The notes: a model not told the origin generated them from the letters alone. Shown: positions 11,941-24,335, counted from the first letter of the stretch. The stretch is DNA of 64,000 nt from Nemophila menziesii (GCA_029959085.1 JARWIR010000062.1:1302001-1366000); one strand, 5' to 3'. Translations and numbers: made by a program.

Positions 11941-13555
11941 TGGTAGAACTCAGGTGAAAGAAATAAAATTCATTGGATGACATTGGAAAAATTAGCGATA
12001 GAAAATCTCATTGGAGGATCAGGCTTTAAGGATTTTAAAAGAATGAATACAACTCTTTTTGCAGCTCAAGCTTGGAGAATTATGGAAAATTCAAACATAC
12101 TATCGGCCAGGCTTCTCGAAGGTATTTATTATAATAAAAATAACTTCATGAATGTTAAACTTAGATACAGTAGGACGTGGAGTTGGGCAAGTATCATGAA
12201 AATGAGAGATTTTTTATTAAAATAAGACATACATCAAATAAGAAATGAAATAGATACGAAAATTTGGAATGATAGATGGATAGAACCATTTGGCAAATAG
12301 AAAAACCTAAAGGATGTAACGTCAACATGGTTAGTTAAATTAGTCAATTTTAATTCCAACTCTTGGAATATGGAAATTCTAGACTAGCTTTTTTCTAGAC
12401 CTCTTATTTTTTTATTATTAAAATTCCTATTATTGATAGACTCCAATTATAAGGATAAGTTTATTTGGCCTTTTTCCAATAATAGAAAATATAATACGAG
12501 AACAGGTTACAAAATTCTTACAGATGAACAAGTCTTTAACAAGTTGCAATAACGTATAGCACCTGGACGATATAACTCGCCTATATGGAAAATTATATGG
12601 AATTCTAATATACCAAAAAAATGTCTGAAAGGAATGCAATAATGCTATTCATACAAAAAAGATTTTTTATTCCAGAAAATGCGCAGATTCTCCTTATTGC
12701 ATATGGTGCTATAACAATAATGAAACGACTGAACACCTATAATTGGATTGTAATGTTAGTAAAGATTACGGACGGGTACGTCTTCTCATATCAAAATTGA
12801 TTATGGGAAGATACATAAATTGACACAATGGATAATAAATACCATCGAAGCTTTTACGAAAAGAGGTTGGGAAAGAAAAAAAATTACTGATTACATTATG
12901 ATAAATATCTAGAATATTTGGAATGTTAAGATGAAAACCTTATATGAAGATTCTTGCATTGATAGTGAAAGCATTATATATGCCACTAAGAAACTTATGA
13001 CATAAATATATGGTATAGATTGGAGGAAAATGAAGAAAGAAACATAGATATTATACTTTCATGTGATGCTTCCTATAAGAATAGTTCCGAACCTATGATT
13101 GTACAAGAACATAAAAGAAGCGGCCTAAAACTCTGTTTTGAAACTTAATTTGGTATGCGGATCAGCAGAAGAAAGAGAGACAATGACAATCTTAAAAGCT
13201 GTTGAGAGTTGTAAAGACTTTCCGGGAAAGAGCAAACTCGTCATTTCAGATAACCTTGGGGTCATCCAAGGTATTAGACAAGTGTCAGCCGCGAGCTGGA
13301 AAATCCAACTAATCATAAACAAGATCAACCAAAATACTGTTGAATTTGATCCTATCTTTTTCAAGTTTATTCATAAGAGATTCAGTGGATTAGCGGATAA
13401 GTTCGTGGAGGAAGTTAGGCACGAAGCCACAACTCAAGGGTCCACCTGTAGTATTTTGGAGCTAGCAAATAATCTTAGTAGGACTGGGGTAGGTTGATGT
13501 TCTTTTATTTGTATGCTTTTTGGGCGTATTAGGCACCTTCCACTGTAAAAAAAAA
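11941..13555 (+). pseudogene. L1-type LINE 3' remnant with RNase H
   Basis: The region after the RT of a plant L1 LINE, badly decayed. It starts with a block matching the post-RT segment of the LINE at 15174-21692 (IENLIGGSGFKDFKRMNTTL then AQAWRIMENS; compare HGGLGIKNLEVFNLSLLAKQ). It ends with an RNase H domain at about 13138-13497 (LVISDNLGVIQGIRQ, HKRFSGLADKFVEE). A run of A after CACTGT at about 13548 marks the poly(A) end. RT and endonuclease are absent, so it is a 5'-truncated, dead copy. Confidence 0.8.
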
Positions 13556-13782
13556 TCAATGGTAATTGTGTAAAAAGAAAAGTATTAAATGCTTTTTTAA
13601 ATCTTTATATAAATGTATCTCTTCCAATAAAACAAATACACTTTCATAATAAATTTCAATGTATGACGATAAAAAATTACTTACCCATGAAATCAATTTG
13701 TAAACTCATACTTAACAAACAATCACTTTAATAAAAACGAAACTAAAAATCATCAACTTTATTATATTTGACCCTCTTAATT

Positions 13783-14324
13783 CTTATCGTCGTCTTTTTT
13801 TTCGTCATTATCTTCAGTATCATTGTATTGATTCTCTTTTGTACCATTTTGTGGTCTATCATTCCATAGAGCTACAATAATGTGAAATCTCAAAGCATTA
13901 ATTTCTGCTCTTTGTTGTTGTTGAGTTTGAGAAAGGAAATCATGATTTTCCTCGTCTATATCCATTAATGATAAAGAAGGTGAATCATCTTCTAGTTCAG
14001 GAGGAAAATCTTCAAAATGACATTCTTTGCGAAGATATTTGTGTAGTCCAGTACAAACTAGCACTAACCCTACTTGTTTGTCTCAAAGGGGAACATAGGT
14101 GTAGTCTTAAAAATTGCAAAACGAGATTAAAAATACCAAATAGGTTTTCAATTTCATTTCTCAATGACGCACGACGAAGATTGAACAGCTTACTTGAATT
14201 TTGAGGATGACGACCTTGACCACCAAAATCTTGGAGATAATATCGAACACCACTTAATGGAGCCAAGAACTTACGACAATTAGCAAAACCACAATCAACA
14301 AAAAAATATTCTCTTGAAAATATA
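13783..14324 (-). pseudogene. PIF/Harbinger transposase C-terminal remnant
   Basis: The minus-strand frame reads SREYFFVDCGFANCRKFLAP, then LSGVRYYLQDFGG, LFNLRRASLRNEIENLFGIF. This is the DDE_Tnp_4 layout of Harbinger transposases, with the second catalytic Asp in FFVDCG and the Glu in NEIENLFG. A frameshift near 14060 leads to CTGLHKYLRKECHFEDFPPE and an acidic C terminus ending at about 13783. The N-terminal half, with the first Asp, is cut off at 14324 by the LTR that starts at 14325. Confidence 0.82.
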
Positions 14325-15098
14325 TGGTCGCTCCTAGAGTGTGATATAATTCGGCACAATAGAAGAAGAATAACTCATCGCAAGTGTACAGGTCGTTCCA
14401 AGTAATAAGTAAGTAAATCGGGATATCGTATACACATGGATTACGAGGTTATGAATAAGTGTTTAAACTAAAAGTAAAATTAATTTCTAAAACAATAAAA
14501 GTAAATATTTATTTGGTTTTTGAATATATAGGACTAAAGTGCAAATAAATTAAACTAATTATAATTAAACTAAGGGAATAAAATGAAAATAATAGATCCA
14601 GATGAGAAGGTAGCTTGAGAGTTGTTAGTAATCTCCACCAACTATGAAATTACGCGTTTATTGGTATAAGGGCGAATTGGTAATTTAAGCAATAGTCAGA
14701 ATTCTAAAATCCCCTAAGTCCCTCCCGAGTAAATAGGGTGCTATCCTACAATGCTAGAGACCTCTATTGAGTGACCCTATAATACTTTCAGACGAGATAA
14801 TTCTAACCCAATTGACTATCCAGTTAGTCAAGGCCTCCCGGCTCAGTAACGCACACCATAAAATTATATACGATTTTCCACAAACTTACTCCCTCCCGGG
14901 CGATAGCCAGCCTACTAAACCCAACCCACTACTTGGACTTTGTAAGGGCTGTACAATATCATACACATATATAATAAATTAACTTATTAATTTATTTAAA
15001 TATTAAAAATCCTAAAACGCAATAAAGACATAATCCGAAAATTTATGGCTCATACATAAAACATTCTCAAGCTACGAATAATTTACTTCATAAGTAAG
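14325..15098 (-). mobile_element. LTR fragment (R-U5 end), minus orientation
   Basis: Read on the minus strand, this ends in ATCACACTCTAGGAGCGACC, the same LTR end as at about 43985-44004. It contains the LTR core phrase around ATGAACTAA..TAGCTTGAGA (reverse complement at about 15060-15095). It is cut at 15098 by the T2 LTR that starts at 15099. Its own insertion truncates the Harbinger remnant. The U3 half is not seen. Confidence 0.7.
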
Positions 15099-15222
15099 TG
15101 ATGTCTCCTCATTTGTGATAATAGAATCTATTTTCGAGACATCATTTTAGGCGTATTTATTAGCTTATAGGTTTTTTTGTCAAATTAACTTATATTAAAA
15201 GGGATCAAAAGGCATGGAGTAG

Positions 15223-18200
15223 TTAACCTACTCCAGCAGAGTCAAAAACCATAGCATCATTACAGATAGCAGAAGCAAAATCATTCGGCAAAACACAAAA
15301 CCAATTAACAGATAATAAATTCCTAGAATAAGCCTTCACAATCCAATCAGCTGCTTTGTTAGCACTTCTTCATATCCCACGAATCATAATCTGGGGGTGG
15401 GCTTTAGTCATGCTTCTAATATCTTCAAGGATAGGCCTAACCTTCCAATGGCAGGACGCGCTTGAAGAATGCACGGCTTGAAGAACTGCTTCTGCATCAG
15501 ATTCAATACTGGTGCATGAAGGAACTTGTTCAATGGCAAACATAAGAGAGCTTCGTAACGCCATTGCTTCAGCTTCAAAACTAGAACAGGCTGTAGAAGA
15601 CATGGCAAAGCCAGTTACTACATCACCTGCACTATTACGAGCAACTGCGGCTGAGAATGCTTTTCCAGGAATAAACGAGGCATACACATTGATTTTAATT
15701 TCATTAGAGGGAGGTTTGATCCAAAACAGGGATAGGGACTTCCATGTTGGCAAATGTAGCTGATGAGGGGTTTGATTAATATCCTGTTCTTCTTCATTGG
15801 CACAAAAGATATCCCTGCAATTTAAGTTCATAAGAGTTAATCCTGTATCAAAATTAATAGGGACATCTTCAATAACTTTCTTATTTCGCATTATCCATAT
15901 GGTCCAAAGGCAGGCTATAATAATAAGAAGGATATTAGTTTTTTCTTTTTTATTCTGGCCTTGCTCAATTAAATTACCAACCCAACAATTAAGACCAGCC
16001 ATAGAGGATGGATCAACACTACAATGTAGAGGAGATAAACACCACATTCTCTTAACCCAATCACATCTTAAAAACAGATGTTCTATATTTTCTTCCTCCT
16101 TGAGTCAGATTTTACACAGATCTGAACTAGTGCAGTTTCTAACAAATCTGTTTCTTTCAGTCGAGAGTGCATTAAGAATAACCCTCCAAAAGAAGAATTT
16201 AAATTTGGAGGGAGCTTTGGAAGCCCAACTGAGGGAAAGAAGAGCATGGTTGGGGAATAAGGAAGGAGTAGGGTGAGTAGGGGGAAGGATATAATTCTCT
16301 ATCTCGTATGAATAACCAGATTTACTGGTATATATACCATGGTTAGTATAGGGCCAGGTATAATTTATAGGCCCATCAGTCCATGGAATATTGAGTTCAG
16401 TAATCTTCTTAGTTATTTCTGGGGGAAATAGGGAGTTAAGAATATCAACCTTCCAAGTTTTTGTATTAGTGTTTATCAAATCAGCTACAAATTTGGGAAA
16501 AGTGGGCTCTACACTATAATGGGGAGGTTTAGGGAGATAAGAACCAGCCCAGTTGTCTTCCCAAATGGAAGTGTAATGCCCATCTCCTATGGGTTTGATA
16601 ATGTGCTGTTTCAATAATTCTCGACCCTTAACAATACTATTCCAGGTCCAAGAGGCACCACGAATCTTGGGAGAATTAAGGAAGTCTTTTTCATTAAAGT
16701 AAAGGCCTTTAAGGACAAGGTATACTAGAGAATCAGGATTATTAAGGATGGACCATACCTGTTTAGCTAATAAAGACAAATTAAAGACTTCCAGATTTTT
16801 AATACCGAGCCCACCATGGAATTTCGGTGAGGATATTCTGTTCCAACTTAACCAGTGGATGCCTAAGTGTCCCTCTCTACCCCAAAGAAATTTGCTAGTA
16901 AGCGAATTAATTTTATTAATAATTCCTTTAGGAATAGCTAGGATGGACATGAAATAAGTAGGGAAAACATGAATAATCGAGGATATCAAGGTTGATCTTC
17001 CTGCCAGGGATAGGAGAGATTGTTTTCATCCACTAAGTTTATCAGCAATTTTAGATACAAGAGTATCCATTGCCTTAGTTTTCGAATTACCCCACTCAGT
17101 TGGGATACCTAAATAGAGACCTAAGTCATTAGTAATAGGCATGCGAAATGCATCTTCAAGTTGAATTTTCATATGTGGGGTAGTATTTGGACTTAGAAGG
17201 ATTGAGGATTTATTTCGATTTATTTCCAAACCTGAGGCAAAACAGAATCTATGTAGAGTCTCACGAAAAGCATGGATTTCAGAAGCAGAGTTTTGAAGAA
17301 AGAAAATTGAATCATCTGCAAAAAGCAGATGATGAATTTTGGGGCTTACTCTGCTCAATTTAACACCTTTAATCAATCCATTCTGGACATCTTTTTCAAT
17401 CAGGGATGAGAGTAGATTTGAGACTATAGTAAACAAATAAGGGGATAATGGATCACCCTGGCGCAATCCACGAGAGGGTTTGAAAGAGCTAGAAGGGTGA
17501 CCATTCAAAATAATATTAAAACTAACAGAAGTTACACAGTTTTTAATGAAGGACAACCAATTCGCAGAAAAGCCCATTTTAGCCAATAGAGAGAAAAGAA
17601 AGTCCCAGCTTACTCTGTCGTAAGCCTTGTGAATATCAGCTTTAATGATAGAAAAGCTATTTCTGGAGTTAGCTCTAAGATGTTTTAGCTTGTGAATGAC
17701 TTCGTGTACAATTATAATGTTATCTTGGATCAACCTTCCTTTAATGAAAGCAGATTGGCAGGGGGAGATAATCCTAGGGATAATAGCACTAAGTCTCAGA
17801 ACCATTACTTTAGACAGAATTTTATAAAGGAAGTTTGTGCAGGATATAGGTCTAAACTGGTTTATCTTCTAGGGATTTTTACATTTTGGGATCAGGATAA
17901 TATTAGTTTCATTTATTTTATCCAAAGGGATAGAACCAGCTAGGATCCCATTACAGATATTTAAAATATCTGATTTGAGTAAATCCCAATGTTGGTGGAA
18001 AAAAGCTCCAGGGAGCCCATCAGGACCTGGAGATTTTGAGGGATGTAGCTGCCAAGCAGCTAATTTCAATTCATCTAAGGTAATAGGCCTCATAAGAGAG
18101 ATATTCTCTGCTTCAGTAATGAGGGGTTGAATATGACTCAAAATGGGGTCTATAGCTCTAAGCCCAGGATCTTGATAAAGATCATTGAAGAACTCAGTTA

Positions 18201-19407
18201 CATGATCTTTTAACTCAGAAAAACCAACTGTCCATGAGTTGTCTTCTTTACGAAGACAGATAATACGGTTTGAAGCTCTCCTAATTCTGGTAGATAGATG
18301 GAAAAATTTGGAGTTTTTATCCCCCAGTTTCAGCCATCTAATACGAGATCTCGTGGCCCAGAATTTCTCCTCTAAGGACCAATATTTTTCAATTTCAGAA
18401 GAAATTGAGGAGAAAAGATCAGACTGGGATTCATTGGGTTGAAGAGGGGGAGGGTTAGAGGACATAAGATTTTCAAGTTTATTGGTTAAAAGATTAATCA
18501 TAGTAGCATTGTTCCTCAAGTTGATTTTTTTCCATCTCAGAATGGTTTTTTTACATCTAATCAAACGTTTAGCCAATTTAATATGGGGAGCACCACTAAA
18601 ATTAACTGAACTGGATAGGCAAGTATTAATAGCAGTTCTACACGTTGGGATTTTTAGCCAATTTGGATCAATTTTTAAATTTTTTCTAATATTAGAAGCA
18701 GGGGGATCATATAGATGAAGGATCATAGGGGAATGATCCGAGCCTATAGGGGGAGTATTGTGAATCCAGGCTTCAGGAAATGTATTAATCCAAGTAGGGG
18801 ATCCTAAACCTTTATCCAGTTTTTGAATTATAAGATCTTCATTATCTCTATTATTTCTCCAGGTGAAAGAACATCCTTTAACAGGGATTTCAGAGAGCTT
18901 ATTTAGGGATATATAATCATTGAAGGTACGCATTTCAGATAAAGTTTTAGGATTACCCCCAATTTTTTCCTGTTGGTGTCTAATATCATTAAAATCTCCT
19001 ATAAATAAGTTAGGGGAATCAGGGTTCGCATATGTTTTAGAATTAATAAAGGCCAATAACTTATCTTTATTTGCCTTATCAGGGATTGTATAGATAAAAT
19101 TTAAGGACCAAGCAATGCCATCAGGGCTCAAAAAAGAAACAGAAATACGATTATCATTAGAAGAAGTTACCTCGCAATCAACGTTGTCCATGCCAAACAA
19201 GGCTAGTCCTCCAGAAAGTCCAACAGGATCAACACTCCATAATAGTTTTATTTTTAGCTTCTTCGCAAGTAGTAGCAGCTTTTTTCTTTTAGTCTTAGTC
19301 TCCGAAAGACCAAGAACTTGGGGTTTTTCCCTAGAGATAAGCTCCCTAAGGTTTTGGACCGTCAAGGGGGACCCCGTCCCTTGACAGTTCCAAAATACCC
19401 CTATCAT
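15223..19407 (-). pseudogene. LINE ORF2 (endonuclease-RT-RNase H)
   Basis: Begins MIGVFWNCQGTGSPLTVQNL. The APE-type endonuclease (residues about 1-230) keeps its key motifs: NCQG, SETKTK, IGDFND and GSDHSPM. RT spans about 17900-16900 with GLRQGDPLSPYLF and catalytic FADDS. A zf-RVT region ends at EHLFLRCDW, and RNase H lies at about 15710-15260. Four in-frame stops break it: TAG after PKCKNP (about 17870), TGA after DKLSG (about 17026, replacing Trp), TGA after DLCKI (about 16105) and TGA after IMIRGI (about 15370). In RNase H the first catalytic Asp is Tyr (INVYASF, where family members have D), while FEAEAMALR, ESDAEAV and NKAADWIV remain. Confidence 0.92.
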
Positions 19408-21188
19408 TTATCTTGTGGGGGTTGCGGTTTGCAACCACCCACGTCCACAGGAGCTATCATTTGAAGAGGAGGGATATTCGCAACAATATCTAAGAGGGGA
19501 ACTTCAACCAGCGTATCTTTATCCTCACTATAACCTACCATTTCTTCGTGAGTAATCTTTCTCTTCTTCGCGCTTTGACTCATCTTCGAATTAGAAGGAC
19601 CAACCATACCAACAGCTATGTCCACCAACCTTGGGTCACTTTCAGGTTTAACCATCTCTTATTTCGCATGAGGATTAGGAGTTTGCATTGTAGGAGTAGG
19701 GAGAGTTGATTGATCAGTAACTGTAGGCGAGATAGCCATTGGGGATTTAGGTTCATTTGGGTTCTCATTAATCGGAGGTGGGATACCAGAGGGTAGAGTA
19801 GGAGAGATAGATGGGGATTTTTGATTTTCATTTGAGATATTTTGATTAGGGGTATGAAAGATAGTGGAACTATTTGGGATTTCACCCTCACTCAGATTTG
19901 GGCTCTTAGGATTTGGGTTAACCCATTGGAAGCTTGTCTTACCTTTAGTTGGGTTTTCTTTTGACCAAGTGCGAATGGACCATCTCTTGCCAAAAGAAGG
20001 ATTTGGGCCGGTTTTTTCTTGAACCTTATTGGGCCATGGAGTCCAATCTTCATCTGCATTATAGTTTTTGCGCTTGGAGCCTGATGCTTTATAACCTTTT
20101 GGCCCAATATTACCCTTAGTGGGCCTCTGATTGCCTTTAGTGGACCCTCGAGTAGAGATGGGTCTTGCTGACTCAGCCTTATCTTCAAATTTAGCAGTAG
20201 GGGTAATAGCGGTATTCTCCAATGTTAGGGGATTAGGAACCATAACGATACCTTGTTCAGGTACAGAGGGACAGTCCTTATTTTGGCCCGTAATAGCTTT
20301 TCTTTTTCCAGTACCAAAGGACACTGCGTCTTTTTTGTCTCTTCTGTCACTTGGACCAATGTTCGTACGAGGTTGACTCATGTATTCCGCCGACCAGCTC
20401 TGTCTTGAATCGCCGCTATCAGTGAACAACTTGGATGGATCATCAAGATCATCCATGATTTGGACCTTAGCACCTCGACCTTTAACTGGATCTACCGAAA
20501 GCCAATCTCCGAATCTGAGTCTGACCATTCCTCTCACACGCTTAGCTTCTTCCTTGAATAAACCACAGTCACTCGTGACATGATTGAGCATACCACAGTA
20601 GTGGCAAAACTTGCTAAGCTTTTCATATCTCATACGAATCGTAGCTTCTGGTAGGGATGGTCTTTCGAGCTTAAAAATGGATAATAAGGGATTTTTCACT
20701 TTCCATAGAACTCGAATCCTCAATTGTTTTTTAGTTTCTATGGAGTCTTCAATATCGTAAGCAAGAAGGGTACAGTCGAGATTTTTGCTTATATCAACAG
20801 CGTTATCCGGAGTAACAAAAACCGGAGGGAGATCTAGCAGCTGGATCCAGAAGGTAGCCATTGAAAAATCTGCTTCTGCTAGCGACATCTCAGGATGCCA
20901 TGCATGGAGGATTAGCATATGACCATTCACGGACCAAGGACGGAAATGCCAAGTGTTAAGCATATCTTCCTTAGTTTCGAATGCCAAAAAGAAGGTATTA
21001 AACTCTGCTGGGAGCACATGCATAGGCTTTCTGAGCCCCCAGGAGCGATTAGCAGCTATTTCCATCGTATAGGGATTGATTTCTTGGGGTGTGAGGATCT
21101 TAGCTAATAGCATGTTCCGATGATTATATACCTCGTGATCTTGATATTTTGGGGTAAGTTTCATGGTTATCACAGGAAAATTCGCCAT
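19404..21188 (-). pseudogene. LINE ORF1 (DUF4283 and zinc-knuckle protein)
   Basis: Begins MANFPVITMKLTPKYQDHEV. Residues about 10-180 are a DUF4283-like domain (FLAFETKEDMLNTWHFRPWS, MLILHAWHPEMSLAEADFSM). A CCHC zinc knuckle, CHYCGMLNHVTSDC, follows at about residue 205, and the C-terminal half is long, low-complexity and basic. Such ORF1 proteins bind LINE RNA. One in-frame TAA at 19659-19661 (after PNPHAK) interrupts it; the same frame continues to a TGA at 19404-19406. That TGA overlaps the ORF2 ATG as ATGA, suggesting that ORF2 is translated by termination-reinitiation. Confidence 0.88.
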
Positions 21189-22832
21189 TGTTGCAGAGAG
21201 AGAGAGAGAGATAGGGTAGCTGAGAGGTTAGAGATGAGAGAAGAAGATGAAATGAGGAGAGAGTGGAGAGTAAAGTAAATAAGGATTATAAACTTGGGTT
21301 TCCAATAAGGTGAATAGCTTTGTATCTTTTCGAGAGCACTAGAGAGGATTTATAATACGAAACAAAGTTACAATATAGGGATTAAAGCTAGAAATAAACT
21401 AGTACGGCTAAACTAGGGATGATCAAAGAGACTAGACAAGAACAAAAATTAAAAGTTAAGAGTAAATAAAGTAGACTAGAGGATTAATATCTGTTAAAAT
21501 GGGATAACCAAGGGGAGAACAATCATTAAGATGGGAGAGGATCAAGACCATGCGTAAGTAGGTATAAGGATTAGCTAGGGAACCATGATCTCTTGCATTG
21601 GGAAAGAGGAAACTCCATTTTTGCTGCAAAAACTTTTCTAGAGAGAGAAAGTTTTAGAGAGAAGGGAGAGCATGGTGAAGAGAAACTTTTTTTTAGCTTA
21701 TAGGTTGATTTTCACATGATTTGATACACTTTCCTATTTTGGGTTTTGAATTGATTATTTATTATTTTTAGAGCATATTGAGTTTAATTATTTATTTAGT
21801 GTGAAGCTTTATAGATATATTTTAATTAATTAGAGTCCAAGTTGGTTCAAAGAGCTAAAGGAAAGAAGATAAACATGGAAATTGAAGATAAGGAAGTAAA
21901 AACTAAAAATATAGAAAAAGAAAAGCTGCCTTAAATATGAATTCTGCACCTATGACCACAAATCAGCTTATATCTTAAAATCGGTGAGGAATCTGGAGAA
22001 ACGGTCAAGAGAAAAGTTAAATATCCTTCCGAGAGGATGAATTTCGACTACTCATACACGTCAATCGGATGAGTATTGAAGCTGCTAGGACCAAAACAAA
22101 AACGGGGCTGATTCCATGTATTTGGGCTACGAATTTGAGTTGGGCTAGGAGCTCAATGTTTACCTTTTCCTTCAAGAAAACGATTAGGTCAACCTATACA
22201 CTATAAATACAGCCTCTTAACACTAGAAAATGATCCTTGGTGAAACCCTAAGCCAAGAGGAAGCTTACAACACAAGAAAGGAAGTCTAGAAGGAGCTGTT
22301 CATCAATAATGTCTTCTTCAACCATTGAATTTGTAATTTCTTTCTTTTCTCCCATTAGTATGAACTAAATTTCTATTAGCTTGAGTTTAAGCATATATGT
22401 ATGAACCCTAGTTTTGGTTGACATCTATCTAATTTGGGAATTTTATGTTTTAAATTGAATTATTGTTTTTATTCTCTGTTTATGTGTTTGGATTTATATT
22501 CTGTGTTCTTGAGGTCCGCGACCATATAGAATTACCATCTAGTAGTTAGGTCACCATTGAAAACGGTGTTTAATTACAAGTTTAACACATAACGTCTAGT
22601 GTAAGGTTTAGATCTGACAAATCAACCTAACTAGATAATCACCATGGTTTAGTGTATTGCTATTTACCAATTGCAGGAACAGTTTGCTTAGGACTCCTTA
22701 TTGACACAGGTAAACCCTATTTAAAACTACCTAGCGCAATTGGAACCCATTATTGAAATACTACATAATTCACCCTTACATGTTTAGAACGACAAATCTA
22801 GTGGGGATTACATGCTATTTACTCAAGCTAAA

Positions 22833-22902
22833 AACCGTGTCGAGTAATTGCGCCCACAGTTTTGCTTAGGACTCCTTAAAGACATTTGAATATAAGTAAG
22901 AG
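22833..22902. other. Scrambled junction at the broken T2 LTR end
   Basis: LTR sequence switches at 22833 to AACCGTGTCG.GTAATTGCGC, a piece otherwise found at about 24363 in the T2 interior. It then returns near 22866 to LTR-like GCTTAGGACTCCTTA, which already occurred at about 22688. Then comes TATAAGTAAGAG, the duplication that flanks the repeat at 22903. Confidence 0.6.
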
Positions 22903-23313
22903 TAATGATATATACTACCGAATGACATGGCATGAATCGATATATATCATTACTTTACAAGTAAATCGTCATTTATTTTCTCGATTTGATTGACGATTTA
23001 TTTCTAATCAAATCATGCCACGTCATGTGTAATATATTAGGTAATATGAATTTAGATGGTATATATTCTTTTTAAATTCGACCTTTATCATTTGATGATA
23101 TTCTAGTAGACGTGTTAAACAAGATCACCTTCATAGATATTAAAACAATATTTCGCCCAATTTACGAGCCGATTTCGTCATGCAAAAACCAACATAGTAG
23201 GATCTTTTGGGGTTTTAGGCTTAGCGCTAATTCTGTTTTGTTCTGTTTTATATTTATACATTTGTGCTTTATCTTCATCTTATTTTATATATATATCGTT
23301 GACAAAAAAAAAT
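22903..23313 (+). repeat. 0.4-kb A-tailed repeat, copy 2
   Basis: A 411-bp insertion ending in GACAAAAAAAAAT and flanked by a perfect 12-bp duplication, TATAAGTAAGAG (22891-22902 and 23314-23325). The long duplication and A-tail suggest insertion by LINE machinery. Its first 50 bp form an inverted repeat (TAATGATATATA/TATATATCATTA), with a second one at about 22965-23000 (AATCGTCA/TGACGATT). Copy 1 is at 11153-11534. It has no coding capacity and no tRNA-like promoter that I can see. Confidence 0.85.
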
Positions 23314-23405
23314 TATAAGTAAGAGGAGACGATCCTTCTCGAAGAACATTCATGGTGAATGGCCAGCGTTTGAAGTTATACCATGACAGTGAGGACTTTG
23401 GATGT

Positions 23406-24335
23406 GAGGAGACGATCCTTCTCGAAGAACACGCTTAGCCTTAGGTACACGTCTAACTAAAAGACGTTAAACAAAAGTGCTCTTGGGAGACACCCCTTGT
23501 TTTAATTGCTTTTTAGATTAGTTTTATGTTTTTAGTGTATATTACTAAGTTAGTGTATATTATTTATGTGTTTACAAGCTAATAGGAGAGAAAGATAGTG
23601 TGTTACATGTGTAGGAACTTGAGTTTGGGGTCGAAAAGACGAAAAAATTGTGCTAACCAGCAGCTAGGTGCGGTATACCGCGCCATAGATGCGGTGCACC
23701 GCAGGTAAATCCCATGACCACGGTTTTTGGCCACGGTAAAATGCCGAGACACAAGATAAAATACCGTGTCGAGAATCCGCACTCACGGTTTTTTCCAGAA
23801 CGGGTCCGGTGTACCGCAAGGTATGTTCGGTGCACCACAAGGAAAAACCGTGGCCACGGTTTCAAGGATCGAGGAGACGATCCTTCTCGAAGAACACGCT
23901 TAGCCTGCGGTACACATCTAACTAAAATACGTTAAACAAAAGTGCTCTTGGGAGACACCCCTTGTTTTAATTGCTTTTTAGATTAGTTTTATGTTTTTAG
24001 TGTATATTACTAAGTTAGTGTATATTATTTATGTGTTTACAAGCTAATAGGAGAGAAAGATAGTGTGTTACATGTGCAGGAACTTGAGTTTGGGGTCGAA
24101 AAGACGAAAAAATTGTGCTAACCAGCAGCTAGGTGCGGTATACCGCGCCATAGATGCGGTGCACCGCAGGTAAATCCCATGACCCACGGTTTTTTGCCAC
24201 GGTAAAATGCCGAGACACAAGATAAAATAACGTGTCAAGAATCTGCACTCACGGTTTTTTCCAGCACGGGTCCGGTGTACCGCAAGGTATGTCCGGTGCA
24301 CCGCAAGGAAAAACCGTGGCCACGGTTTCTAGCAC
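23406..24335 (+). repeat. 465-bp tandem duplication rich in palindromes
   Basis: Copy 1 is 23406-23870 and copy 2 is 23871 to about 24335; both begin GAGGAGACGATCCTTCTCGA, which also occurs at 23323. The copies differ at few positions. Each contains perfect palindromes: GCGGTATACCGC (23670-23681 in copy 1), TGCGGTGCACCGCA (23690-23703) and AAACCGTGGCCACGGTTT (23845-23862). Confidence 0.9.

Larger units (their letters stand above)
15174..21692 (-). mobile_element. Full-length L1-type LINE
   Basis: A 6.5-kb non-LTR element with an A-run at its 3' end (15174-15180 on the plus strand as T) and a 14-bp duplication, TTAGCTTATAGGTT, at 15160-15173 and 21693-21706. It has a roughly 500-bp 5' leader with a CT microsatellite just before ORF1, ORF1 (21188-19404) and ORF2 (19407-15223). 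The intact 5' end and clean duplication point to a fairly recent full-length insertion. Several in-frame stops make this copy inactive. Confidence 0.94.
15099..22832 (+). mobile_element. T2 LTR split by a LINE
   Basis: The LTR starts TGATGTCTCC at 15099, runs to 15173, and continues at 21707 after the nested LINE (15174-21692). The joined sequence follows the T2 LTR at 35717-37284 (TTTAGG.GTATTTATTA, then CATGATTTGATACACTT.CC). It stops matching at about 22832, before the normal GGCGACACCA end. A GTAAG sequence precedes it (15094-15098); no matching right-hand duplication was found. Confidence 0.8.

Noticed and set aside
15797..16276. Plus-strand ORF of 159 codons
   Set aside because: It is antisense to the LINE ORF2 zf-RVT/RNase H region, with no domain.
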